From Streptomyces lydicus (GTDB lineage: Bacteria; Actinomycetota; Actinomycetes; Streptomycetales; Streptomycetaceae), in NCBI RefSeq assembly GCF_004125265.1, contig NZ_RDTE01000003.1, forward strand, positions 4,526,001-4,590,000: DNA of 64,000 nt, written 5' to 3'. The position numbers and the translations under genes are program-made. The notes under the pieces were generated by a model. That model was not told the origin of the DNA, did not search any database, and saw only the letters and a program-made list of their open reading frames with translations. Below are positions 25,114 through 33,011 of the stretch, piece after piece (position 1 is the stretch's first letter; each line of letters opens with the position of its first letter).

Positions 25114-26691
25114 TCACTGCTGGGTGCTGCAATTCTTTTCCAGCTGCTTCTGCTCCTCGGAGGGGGCGGCCTGGCTGGTGCTGGGTCCGGGTTTCGGAGT
25201 GACGGTCGCCGACAGCGTGCCGGCCGTGCCGGTACCGCTGTCGTTGCCCGCCTTGCCGGTGGAACCGGGCTTGGTGCTCGGCGAACCGGACGGGGAAGGG
25301 GAACCGGGCTTCGACGGTGTGCCGGCCCGGCCCTTCTTGCCCGGGTGCCGTGCCGCCTCGCGTTCGGCCGCCTCCCGCTGCTCCTTGATACGGCAGGCAT
25401 TGGCCTGGTTGTTCAGTTCGGTGACTTTTTCGCCGGCCTGCGTGCGGCTGTCGACCGCGATCGTCTCCTTGACCTGGTTGCGCTGGTACAGCGGCAGGTA
25501 CTTGAGTTCGATCTCGGGATGGTCCTCGTCCACGTCGTTGAGCTTTATCCACGCGAGGTCCTGGCTGATGCCCCGGTAGAGCGCGACGTGGTCCTCCTTG
25601 GCGCCCACGAAGTACTGGGTCTGCGTCCAGTTGTAGCCCGCGTAGCACCCGCCGCCCACGACGGCCAGCGCCAGCGCGATGAACAGCGACCGCTTCAGCC
25701 ACCGCCCGCGGCGGCGCGGCTTGACGAAGTCCTCGTCCATGAACGCGCCGAACGAGCCCTGCGGCGGGCCGCCGACCTCGTGCTCACCGCTGCCGGGCGG
25801 CCCGAAGGCACCGCCGGGACCGGCCGGTGCGCCCGGCCGGCCGAGCTCGGCGGCCCGCGCCGCGGGGGTCTGCAGCGTGCTCGGGTCGCTGAGCTGGTGC
25901 TGGTTCTCCGCGACGGCGCCGACGATGACCGGGGTGTCGTTGAGCTGGCCGGCCATCGCGTCGTTGCCGTCCACGTCCAGGACGTCGGCGACGATGCAGG
26001 TGATGTTGTCGGGTCCGCCGCCGCGCAGCGCGAGCTGGATCAGCTCCTGCACGGTCTCGTGCGGCCCGTGGTAGCTGGCGAGGGTCTCCTCCAGCGTCTG
26101 GTGGCTGACCACCCCGGACAGTCCGTCCGAGCAGATCAGATACCGGTCGCCGGCCCGCACCTCGCGGATCGACAGATCGGGCTCGACATGATCGCCGCTG
26201 CCCAGCGCCCGCATCAGCAGCGAACGCTGCGGGTGGGTGGTGGCTTCCTCTTCGGTGATCCGGCCCTCGTCGACCAGCCGCTGCACCCAGGTGTGGTCCT
26301 GGGTGATCTGGGTCAGCACGCCGTCGCGCAGCAGATACGCCCGCGAGTCACCGACGTGGACGAGGCCGAGCCGCTGCCCGGTCCACAGCAGGGCGGTCAG
26401 GGTCGTGCCCATGCCCTCCAGCTGGGGGTCCTCCTCGACCATCACCCGCAACTGGTCATTGGCGCGTGTGACGGCCGTGCCCAGCGAGGTGAGGAGGTCG
26501 GAGCCGGGGACGTCGTCGTCGAGCTGGACGAGCGTGGAGATCACCTCGGAGGAGGCGACCTCACCGGCGGCCTGGCCGCCCATGCCGTCGGCGATGGCGA
26601 GCAGCCGTGGCCCGGCATAGCCGGAATCCTCGTTGCCCTCGCGGATCATGCCCTTGTGCGATCCGGCGGCGAAGCGCAGTGACAAGCTCAT
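25114..26691 (-). CDS. pstP: PP2C-family serine/threonine phosphatase (PstP type)
   Basis: 525 aa. The PPM domain (1-240) has the metal-binding Asp residues in NEDSGY, AIADGMGGQAAGE, CSDGLSGVV and GGGPDNITCIVADV. After a Gly/Pro linker there is one TM helix (SLFIALALAVVGGGCYAGYNW, about 310-335) and an extracellular part with a Ser/Pro/Gly-rich tail. It reverses PknB phosphorylation. ATG 26689-26691 was chosen because the PPM fold begins there (MSLSLRFAAGSHKG); the open frame runs further up. Confidence 0.95.
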   Translation of the reverse strand: MSLSLRFAAGSHKGMIREGNEDSGYAGPRLLAIADGMGGQAAGEVASSEVISTLVQLDDDVPGSDLLTSLGTAVTRANDQLRVMVEEDPQLEGMGTTLTALLWTGQRLGLVHVGDSRAYLLRDGVLTQITQDHTWVQRLVDEGRITEEEATTHPQRSLLMRALGSGDHVEPDLSIREVRAGDRYLICSDGLSGVVSHQTLEETLASYHGPHETVQELIQLALRGGGPDNITCIVADVLDVDGNDAMAGQLNDTPVIVGAVAENQHQLSDPSTLQTPAARAAELGRPGAPAGPGGAFGPPGSGEHEVGGPPQGSFGAFMDEDFVKPRRRGRWLKRSLFIALALAVVGGGCYAGYNWTQTQYFVGAKEDHVALYRGISQDLAWIKLNDVDEDHPEIELKYLPLYQRNQVKETIAVDSRTQAGEKVTELNNQANACRIKEQREAAEREAARHPGKKGRAGTPSKPGSPSPSGSPSTKPGSTGKAGNDSGTGTAGTLSATVTPKPGPSTSQAAPSEEQKQLEKNCSTQQ

Positions 26692-26823
26692 GTGCACCTC
26701 ACCCGTCGGCTCGGGGTACAGCCGGTCTCGTCGAGCCACACTGCCCACCCTCCGGTCGGGAGCACGCCCGGGTCCGCCGAGTGGACCGTCGCGGCTCGCT
26801 CGCTCCGCTCGCTCATTGTCGTA

Positions 26824-27348
26824 CTACTTCCGCAGCTCGATGACGGTCTTGCCGATGCGGATCGGGGCTCCCAGCGGAATCGGTGTCGGGGTCGTCAGTC
26901 GGGTCCGGTCCAGATACGTGCCGTTGGTGGAACCCAGATCCTCGACGATCCACTGGCCGTCACGGTCCGGGTAGATCCTGGCATGCCTGCTGGACGCGTA
27001 GTCGTCGTCCAGCACGATGGTGGAGTCGTGCGCACGGCCCAGGGAGATGGTCTGGCCTTGGAGGGCGACCGTGGTGCCGGTCAGCGAGCCCTCGGAGACC
27101 ACCAGCTTGGTGGGTGCTCCGCGGCGCTGACGGTTGTTGCCGCGACCGCCTTCCTGGCGGCGCTGCTGCTGCGGTGGCGCAGCCTGCCGCTGCGTACGCG
27201 CTTCCTGCCCGCCGCGCCGGGCGGCACCGCGCTGTGTGACGCGCGTGCCGAACAAATCACTGCGGATGACCTGAACGGCCACGATGACGAACAGCCACAG
27301 TACGGCGAGGAAACCCAACCGCATGACCGTGAGGGTCAGCTCTGACAT
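26824..27348 (-). CDS. fhaB: Membrane-anchored FHA-domain protein FhaB
   Basis: 174 aa. An N-terminal TM helix (LTVMRLGFLAVLWLFVIVAVQVI) and a basic linker precede one FHA domain with LGRAHDSTI, SSRHARIYP and GSTNGTYLD, the phosphothreonine-binding loops. In mycobacteria the orthologue (FipA) links PknA/B to FtsZ/FtsQ. ATG 27346-27348 with GGGGAG ahead is preferred over the longer frame. It follows fhaA by 10 bp. Confidence 0.94.
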   Translation of the reverse strand: MSELTLTVMRLGFLAVLWLFVIVAVQVIRSDLFGTRVTQRGAARRGGQEARTQRQAAPPQQQRRQEGGRGNNRQRRGAPTKLVVSEGSLTGTTVALQGQTISLGRAHDSTIVLDDDYASSRHARIYPDRDGQWIVEDLGSTNGTYLDRTRLTTPTPIPLGAPIRIGKTVIELRK

Positions 27349-27358
27349 GCTCCCCGCT

Positions 27359-28189
27359 TCACCCTTCGGCTTGCCGGTAAACGATGGTGGTACTGCCCAC
27401 GACAATCCGCGAGCCGTCGCGGAGATTAGCGTGAGTGGTGTGCTGCCCGTCTACCACGATGCCGTTCGTGGAGCCCAGATCCTGGATCGTGGGGGGCGTT
27501 CCGACCCGGATCTCACAATGACGCCGGGAGACACCCGGGTCGTCGATCCGTACGTCAGCGTCGGTGCTGCGGCCCAGCACGAGCGTCGGGCGCGAGATCT
27601 GGTGGCGGGTGCCGTTGATCTCGATCCAGCGCCGGGTCTGCGCGTGGGGCTGCGGTCCTGCACCGGGCGGTGCCGTACGAGGTACGGGCTGTGCGCCGCC
27701 GGGAGGCGGGGACGAAGGCATGGGGGGCGGGCTCACGTGGCCGCCGCCGGGACGGCCGCCGCGGGGCGCCGCGGGGCGCGGTGCGGCCGCCGGGCCCGGC
27801 TGTTCCTGGGACGAGCTGGAGGCGAGCGTACGGCTGCGGACGCGGTACAGGCCGGTGTCGAGATCGTCGGCCTTCTCCAGATGGACCTTGATCGAGCCCA
27901 TGAAGGTGTAGCGCTGCTGCTTGGCGTAGTCGCGCACCATGCTGGAGAGCTCGTCGCCGAGCTGCCCGCTGTAGGGGCTCAGCCGCTCGAAATCCGGGGT
28001 GCTCAGCTCGACGATGAAGTCGTTGGGGACGACCGTGCGGTCGCGGTTCCAGATGGTGGCGTTGTTGTCGCACTCGCGCTGCAGCGCGCCGGCGATCTCA
28101 ACGGGCTGCACCTCGGACTTGAACACCTTGGCGAAGGTGCCGTTGACGAGACCTTCGAGACGCTGCTCGAAACGCTTCAGTACTCCCAC
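27359..28189 (-). CDS. fhaA: FHA-domain protein FhaA (DUF3662-FHA)
   Basis: 276 aa. The N-terminal DUF3662 domain (GVLKRFEQRLEGLVNGTFAK to about 125) is followed by a Pro/Gly linker and a C-terminal FHA domain (LGRSTDADVRI, SRRHCEIR, GSTNGIVVDG). FhaA is a phospho-substrate of PknB and binds the lipid II flippase MurJ in mycobacteria. Start GTG 28187-28189. First gene of the leftward cluster; the promoter should lie in 28190-28300. Confidence 0.95.
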   Translation of the reverse strand: MGVLKRFEQRLEGLVNGTFAKVFKSEVQPVEIAGALQRECDNNATIWNRDRTVVPNDFIVELSTPDFERLSPYSGQLGDELSSMVRDYAKQQRYTFMGSIKVHLEKADDLDTGLYRVRSRTLASSSSQEQPGPAAAPRPAAPRGGRPGGGHVSPPPMPSSPPPGGAQPVPRTAPPGAGPQPHAQTRRWIEINGTRHQISRPTLVLGRSTDADVRIDDPGVSRRHCEIRVGTPPTIQDLGSTNGIVVDGQHTTHANLRDGSRIVVGSTTIVYRQAEG

Positions 28190-28302
28190 GGGGCACCTCC
28201 TTCCTCAGTCTTCGTCGGGGTCGTCCTGATCGAGTCGTCCTGATACTGCTTACTGATCGTATCCACGCGTAGGGAAATCGGCTGGTTCCCCTTTCCCGCC
28301 TT

Positions 28303-28348
28303 GAGGACGAGTGTCGCCCCTCACAGAGGACGAGTGTCGCCCCTCACA
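28303..28348. repeat. Perfect 23-bp tandem duplication upstream of fhaA
   Basis: Two exact copies (28303-28325 and 28326-28348), each beginning GAGGACGAGTG and ending CCCCTCACA, about 115-160 bp upstream of fhaA. The rest of 28190-28750 shows no gene. The duplication may hold regulator half-sites or be a recent slippage event. Confidence 0.85.
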
Positions 28349-28750
28349 GGGTTGCCCGGTGCTTGCTTGCTCCTTGCCCACTGCTCGTGCACTGCGATCG
28401 TAGATGTGCCCCGCAGACAGTGTCCCGCAACCGCCGGGCACTCCCGCCGGGCGGGTGCCGGAGTCGGACATGACGCATGCGCCGGCCCTGTCCCGGCCGG
28501 CCCGGAGGCGGGCCGGGTGGCCCACGCTCCGGTTGCGGCTACCGCGAGTGTGACCCCTTGGGGCAGTGCTCGGCGAATGTCCGAGGCACGGCGGGGTGCG
28601 GCCCGGGGCCGCCGCAGGGCGGGGACCGGGGGAAAGGCATGTGAAGGCACCCCCGACAGCGTGCTAATGTTCTGCATGTCGAAAGGCGCTCGCACAAGGC
28701 CCGGACCGAACGGCCCGGATCATGTGAGAACATCAAACGGCAGCACCCAT

Positions 28751-28834
28751 GCGCGGGTGGCGGAATAGGCAGACGCGCTGGATTCAGGTTCCAGTGCCCG
28801 AAAGGGCGTGGGGGTTCAACTCCCCCCTCGCGCA
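28751..28834 (+). tRNA. tRNA-Leu (anticodon CAG)
   Basis: 84-nt class II tRNA. The acceptor stem GCGCGGG pairs with CTCGCGC (one G-U pair). The anticodon stem CTGGA/TCCAG encloses TTCAGGT. A long variable arm (GCCCGAAAGGGC) and the T-arm GGGGGTTCAACTCCCCC follow. CCA is not encoded. A strong terminator starts 7 bp later. Confidence 0.96.
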
Positions 28835-28840
28835 CAGATG

Positions 28841-28880
28841 AGACCCCCGGTCTCCGGAGGAATCCGGAGACCGGGGGTCT
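28841..28880 (+). terminator. Intrinsic terminator after tRNA-Leu
   Basis: Perfect 18-bp stem, AGACCCCCGGTCTCCGGA (28841-28858) and its complement (28863-28880), with a GGAA loop, followed by TTCGTT. The next 270 bp to 29150 hold only G-rich spacer with no gene. Confidence 0.93.
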
Positions 28881-29150
28881 TTCGTTGCGTTTGTCACGTT
28901 GTTGCGTATGTCACGGCGGGGGCTCTGGGTGGGTTGCTGGGTGGGGTGGGACCTGGTGGCTCGGCGGCTTGAGGGGTGCGTCACATGTGGGGTTGGTGGC
29001 CTCGGGGTTGGTGACCTCCCGGCCTGGTCGTAGGGGGAGTGCGGGCCAACGGGCCGCGCAGGGCGGGGAGTCGGAGAGTCGGGGCGGGTGTACGCCGCGA
29101 GGCGGGCGCCGTGGTGGGGGCGCCCGCCGCGAAGGGAACTCTCGGAAGGC

Positions 29151-29801
29151 TCAGGAGGCGAAGCGGGCGACGAGGGCCTTGGCCTTGGCTGCCGCGTCCT
29201 CGTGGGCCTTGTCGCGGGAGGTCTCGTACAGCGGGACGAGCTCGGCCATCGCCGGGTTGCTGGGGGCCATGGTCAGCTCGGGGACGATGAAGTCGACTTC
29301 GAGTCCCATCCCGCCGCCCAGTACGGCCTCCAGGTAGTTCTGGACGTACTCGAAGGGCTCGCGAGGCGTGCCCGGCGCGTACGAGCCGCCGCGGCTGGCG
29401 ACGACGGTGACCGGGGTGCCCTTGGCGGACGGCTGCTCGCCCGCGGTGCGGCCCATGAGGATCACCTGGTCGAGCCAGGCCTTGAGCGTGGAAGGAATCG
29501 TGAAGTTGTACATCGGGGCGCCGATGACGATCGCGTCGGCCTGCTCCAGCTCCTCGGCCAGCTTCACGCGCAGCGCGAAGGCCGCCTGCTGCTCGGGGGT
29601 GTGGCCGGCCGGGTCGGAGAAGCCGGCGGAGGCGCCGATGCCGTCGAGGTGGGGCAGCGGGTCGGCGGCCAGGTCGCGGTGGATCACCGTGCCGTCGGGG
29701 TGCTGCTCTTCCCAGGCCTTGCGGAAGACCGCGGTGACCGAGCGGGAGGCGGAGCCGTCCTCGGGGAACAGGGAGGAGTCGATGAGCAGAAGCGTGGCCA
29801 T
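29151..29801 (-). CDS. azoR: FMN-dependent NADH-azoreductase / flavodoxin-like quinone reductase
   Basis: 216 aa, flavodoxin-like fold. The N-terminal phosphate loop LLLIDSSLFPEDGSASRSV binds FMN; APMYNFTIPSTLKAWLD and ASRGGSYA are typical of the AzoR family. These homodimers reduce quinones and azo dyes with NAD(P)H and protect from thiol-reactive electrophiles. It is divergent from an HxlR regulator with a palindrome in between, the usual redox- or electrophile-sensing pair. Confidence 0.92.
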   Translation of the reverse strand: MATLLLIDSSLFPEDGSASRSVTAVFRKAWEEQHPDGTVIHRDLAADPLPHLDGIGASAGFSDPAGHTPEQQAAFALRVKLAEELEQADAIVIGAPMYNFTIPSTLKAWLDQVILMGRTAGEQPSAKGTPVTVVASRGGSYAPGTPREPFEYVQNYLEAVLGGGMGLEVDFIVPELTMAPSNPAMAELVPLYETSRDKAHEDAAAKAKALVARFAS

Positions 29802-29863
29802 GGGAATCGGTCCTTCGCTACGTGGCCGGGCGGTGCGGGGCCACTGGTTGAATTCCGTATGTA

Positions 29864-29875
29864 GCTATTAATAGC
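29864..29875. promoter_or_regulatory. Candidate HxlR operator palindrome
   Basis: The perfect 12-bp palindrome GCTATTAATAGC sits in the AT-rich 126-bp gap between azoR and the HxlR gene, 62 bp from the azoR start. Position and symmetry fit a dimeric winged-helix operator overlapping one or both promoters. Confidence 0.65.
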
Positions 29876-29927
29876 ACAGCAGCTTACTTTTCTGCAGCAG
29901 CAAACGGGAGGGCGGTACCCTGGCTGT

Positions 29928-30290
29928 ATGGCGGATCATGGCGAGGCGGTGTGCAGGCAGGTCGACGCCGGTGTGACGCGTGTCTTCGAGCTCTTGGGGA
30001 AGCGCTGGACGGGGCTGATCGTCGCGACCCTGATGCCGGCGCCGGTGCACTTCGCCGATCTGCGGCGGGCCATCCCCGGCATCAGCGAGCGCATGCTCTC
30101 CGACCGCCTCGTGGAGCTGGCGGCGGCCGGCCTGCTCCTGCGCGAGGTGGATCCGGGCCCGCCACTGCGCGTCTCCTACCGGCTGACGCAGGCCGGTCTC
30201 GCGATGGAGCCCGCGCTCAAGGAGCTGGGGCGCTGGGCGGAGGCCTATCTCACGGACGGCGGGCAGTGCCCGGAGCGGTTCCGGAAGTGA
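29928..30290 (+). CDS. HxlR-family winged-helix transcriptional regulator
   Basis: 120 aa. Single HxlR domain with a Cys near the N-terminus (GEAVCRQVDAGV), the recognition segment FADLRRAIPGISERMLSDRLVELAAAGLL and the wing. Cys residues at this place act as redox or electrophile sensors in relatives such as QorR and HypR; this role is inferred. It likely represses azoR and itself through the palindrome at 29864-29875. Confidence 0.9.
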   Translation: MADHGEAVCRQVDAGVTRVFELLGKRWTGLIVATLMPAPVHFADLRRAIPGISERMLSDRLVELAAAGLLLREVDPGPPLRVSYRLTQAGLAMEPALKELGRWAEAYLTDGGQCPERFRK

Positions 30291-30603
30291 GCGGCCCCCG
30301 GCTCCGGTAATGAGCGGCTCCCGGCTCCAGTGGCGAGCGGGCTCGTGGTTTCGGGGGTGAGTAGCCCCCGAGGTGAGGGGCTTCGGCTTCAGGGGCGGTT
30401 CCGGAAGCGAGCGGCCCTCGAAGCGAGGGGCTGCAGGGGCGGTTCCGGAAGTGGGAAGTGAGCGGGTCTGCGGGTGGGTGCTTCCGGGTAGGGCTGGAGT
30501 GGGGCGCGGGCGGTCGCGTCCGTAGTTGCCCCGCCCCCTTGTCCCGCTCCCTTGCCCCGTTTCTCCGCCCCGCCCCCTTGCCCCGTCCCGGCTGTTGGTC
30601 CCC
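30291..30603. other. Spacer carrying decayed copies of the HxlR gene end
   Basis: No gene. The sequence around the HxlR stop, GCGGTTCCGGAAGTGAGCGG, recurs imperfectly near 30395 and 30437. Blocks such as GAGCGG(C/T)(C/T)CC and GCTCCGG recur too, so the spacer seems to have grown by local duplication. It is followed by the convergent MarR gene. Confidence 0.6.
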
Positions 30604-31038
30604 CTATCCCAGTCGTTCCTGGGCGGCGTTGTAGCGCAGCAGGTAGGTGGCGAAGCGGTCGAGGTCGTCCTCGTCCCAGTCGGCGAGCCGCTCCCGGAAG
30701 GCCTTGCGGCGGCTGGCGGTGACGTTGGCGAGGACCTGCGCGCCCTTTTCGGTGGGGTGCAGCACCTGGACCCGGTGGTCCTCCGGGTCGACGCGGCGCT
30801 CGACGAAGTCGAGCTTCTCCAGTGCGGCGATCTGGCGGCTGACCGTGGACTTGTCCAGGAGGTAGTGCGCGGCGAGGTCCGTGGCGCGGCATCCGTGCTG
30901 GTCATCGAGGTGTGCCAGCAGGGTGTAGGAGACCAGTGACAGCTCGGGGTGCATCCGGGCGGCGGTCGCGCGGGCCCGGCGGGCGAACGCGGTCATCTCC
31001 TGCTGGATGGTCTCGACGGAGTCGTCGCGGTGGGTCAC
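30604..31038 (-). CDS. MarR-family transcriptional regulator
   Basis: 144 aa. MarR winged-helix: ATDLAAHYLLDKSTVSRQIAALEKLDFVERRVDPEDHRVQVLHPTEKG shows the recognition helix and the D-x-R wing. Start GTG 31036-31038 has GAAAGG upstream; the longer frame to 31098 runs through the operator region and is less likely. It is divergent from the membrane protein gene and likely represses it. Confidence 0.88.
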   Translation of the reverse strand: MTHRDDSVETIQQEMTAFARRARATAARMHPELSLVSYTLLAHLDDQHGCRATDLAAHYLLDKSTVSRQIAALEKLDFVERRVDPEDHRVQVLHPTEKGAQVLANVTASRRKAFRERLADWDEDDLDRFATYLLRYNAAQERLG

Positions 31039-31059
31039 GAGTTGCCTTTCGCAGAGGTA

Positions 31060-31123
31060 GTTGTATAGTACAACGCGTATTGGAGTTGTATTTGCCAACT
31101 ACTTCTTTCGGTCAGTAGTTGGC
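31060..31123. promoter_or_regulatory. Two inverted repeats between marR-type gene and membrane protein gene
   Basis: Repeat 1 is GTTGTATAGTACAAC (31060-31074), perfect 6-bp arms around TAG. Repeat 2 has arms GCCAACTAC (31094-31102) and GTAGTTGGC (31115-31123). Both lie in the AT-rich divergent promoter gap. Repeat 1 has the size and TTGTA/TACAA form of a MarR operator. Confidence 0.7.
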
Positions 31124-31157
31124 GACAGCTGATCCGACGAGCTGAGAAGGGCTGCCC

Positions 31158-32564
31158 ATGAGTACGGTCCGGTCCCCCGACCATCGAAGCGAGCAGCACG
31201 GCAGCCACCGTTCCGTGCGTTCCTCCCACTCCGCCGGGCTGCGTCATGTCCTGACGCACCTGATCACCCCGCTGCTGATGTGCATCGGGATGGGGCTGGC
31301 GTACCTGGGGGCCTTCGCGAACCCCGCACCGCATCACCTTCCTGTCGCGGTCGTCGGATCGGGCCGGAGCGCGCAGCTGCTCGCCCAGTCGATCAACGAC
31401 AAGGCACACGGGGACCTGGAGGTGCGGACCGTCGCTGACCGGGCTGCGGCCGTCGACGGGCTCAAGCACCAGGAGATCTTCGGTGCGTATGTGATCCATG
31501 CGCAGGGCGCGCCGAAGGCTTCGGCGACGGGTACGACGAAGGCTTCGGCGAAGGGCGCGGAGAAGGCTTCCGCGAAGGCAGCGAAGGAAGGGGCCGGGGG
31601 CGGCGGGGCCGGTGCCGGCGGGACGGCGGCGGCTTCGGCGAAGGCGGCGCCCGAGCTGTTGGTGGCGACCGCCGGATCCGATACCAGCGCTTCCGTCGTG
31701 CAGAAGGTCTTCACCCCGGTCGCGGCGCAGCAAGGCGCTCCCTTGAAGGTCACGGACGTGGCGCCGACGGCCGAGGACGACCCGACCGGGCAGGGCATCT
31801 TCTTCCTGCTGGTCGCGATCAGCATCGGCTCGTACGCCTCGGTCGCGGTGATCGGTGGGGCCGGGGCCGTGCTGCCGGTCCGGTTGCGGGCTGCGCTGGC
31901 GATCGGCACGTCCTTCGTCGTCGGCCTCATCGGGACGGCGTTCGCCGGTCCGGTCTTCCACCTGGTCGACCACGGTCTTCGGGGCCTGTGGGGCATGGCC
32001 TGGCTCTACTCCGCCGGCATTCTGCTGATCGGCACCGGTCTGCACACCTTCCTCAAGCGCTGGACCACGCTCGGCGTGATGGCTCTCTTCGTCATGCTCA
32101 ACTTCACGTCCTCCGGCGGGATCTTCCGTCCGGAGATGCAGAACGGATTCTTCGCGGCGCTGCACTCCTTCTGGAACGGTGCGGGCTTCGTGGAGGGCAC
32201 CCGCAGCCACGTCTACTTCGACGATTACGGCCTGTCGGGACACGTCTGGACGCTGGGGTGGTGGCTGGTCGCCGGCCTGCTGATGGTCGGGGCGGCGGCA
32301 CTGGCCGAGAAGCGGCGGCGTACCGCGGAGGCGGAGGCGGCGGCCAATGCCGCGGCGGTGGCGGCGGCCGCGGTGGCGGCAACGGTGCCGGAGCCGACGC
32401 GGAAGCGGGGAGGCCGGACGGCGCGGTCGTCGGCAGGCGGAGCAGGGATGGAAGCGGGCGTTGGGGTCGCGGATGCCGATGTGGCTGTGGCTGTGGCTGC
32501 GGCTACGGAGGCGAACGTGGGGGTGGAGATGGAGATGGAGATGGAGGAGGCCGTGGGGGTTTAG
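31158..32564 (+). CDS. Multi-pass membrane protein with ABC-2-permease-like topology
   Basis: 468 aa. One TM helix (HLITPLLMCIGMGLAYLGAF), a roughly 170-residue external domain with an Ala/Lys/Gly insert (KASATGTTKASAKGAEKAS), then five TM helices starting at GIFFLLVAISIGSYASVAVI. This one-plus-five layout is that of ABC-2 type or YhgE/Pip-like (DUF3533) membrane proteins. The C-terminus is unusual: VADADVAVAVAAATEANVG followed by EMEMEMEE, coded by GTGGCT and GAGATG repeats, suggesting repeat expansion. No ABC ATPase is nearby. Transport of a toxic compound under MarR control is a guess. Confidence 0.75.
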   Translation: MSTVRSPDHRSEQHGSHRSVRSSHSAGLRHVLTHLITPLLMCIGMGLAYLGAFANPAPHHLPVAVVGSGRSAQLLAQSINDKAHGDLEVRTVADRAAAVDGLKHQEIFGAYVIHAQGAPKASATGTTKASAKGAEKASAKAAKEGAGGGGAGAGGTAAASAKAAPELLVATAGSDTSASVVQKVFTPVAAQQGAPLKVTDVAPTAEDDPTGQGIFFLLVAISIGSYASVAVIGGAGAVLPVRLRAALAIGTSFVVGLIGTAFAGPVFHLVDHGLRGLWGMAWLYSAGILLIGTGLHTFLKRWTTLGVMALFVMLNFTSSGGIFRPEMQNGFFAALHSFWNGAGFVEGTRSHVYFDDYGLSGHVWTLGWWLVAGLLMVGAAALAEKRRRTAEAEAAANAAAVAAAAVAATVPEPTRKRGGRTARSSAGGAGMEAGVGVADADVAVAVAAATEANVGVEMEMEMEEAVGV

Positions 32565-33011
32565 CGGTTGATACGAGGCGGGTGGGGCGGGCGGTGCAGG
32601 CGCCGAGGGGGGTGCCGACCGCCTGCCTGCCGCTGTCTGGCGTCCCGCCGTCTGGTAGTTGGGGCGCTTGAGGTGCTTGGCGGTCCGGATATCCCATGTT
32701 CTGAGGCTCCGGCGTGCCAAGAGCTCGGCGTTCCGAGAGTTCGACGTTCCGAAAGTTCGGCGTCCTCAGCTTCCGGTCTTCGGAGATGCCTGGGGTCCGG
32801 GCTTCCTGGTCCGGGATTCGGCGGTCCGGGATTCGGCGGTTCGGGGATCTGTCGTGCGGGGATCCGGAGAGTTATCCACAGGCTCTGCGGGGTGTGACCG
32901 GATGTCGGTAACGTCATTGCTCGTCGGCAGGCCGGGTTCGCTCGGCGGGCTGATGGACGCAGCGGACAAGGACACAAGAACGCAGGTCGTTGAAGGGGGA
33001 GGTGGCCCGCT
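32565..33011. other. Spacer with short direct repeats and a DnaA box
   Basis: No supported gene. 32690-32770 repeats GTTCCGA(A)AGTTCG-type units, and 32811-32850 repeats GGTCCGGGATTCGGC. A perfect DnaA box TTATCCACA lies at 32872-32880. The right part should hold the DUF2252 promoter. Confidence 0.6.

Noticed and set aside
28321..28695. Minus-strand 124-codon frame between fhaA and tRNA-Leu
   Set aside because: Arg/Pro/Ala-rich shadow sequence with no ribosome site, covering the tandem duplication.
32871..32880. Single DnaA box as a replication origin
   Set aside because: One isolated box without a cluster, AT-rich unwinding region or dnaA/dnaN genes.
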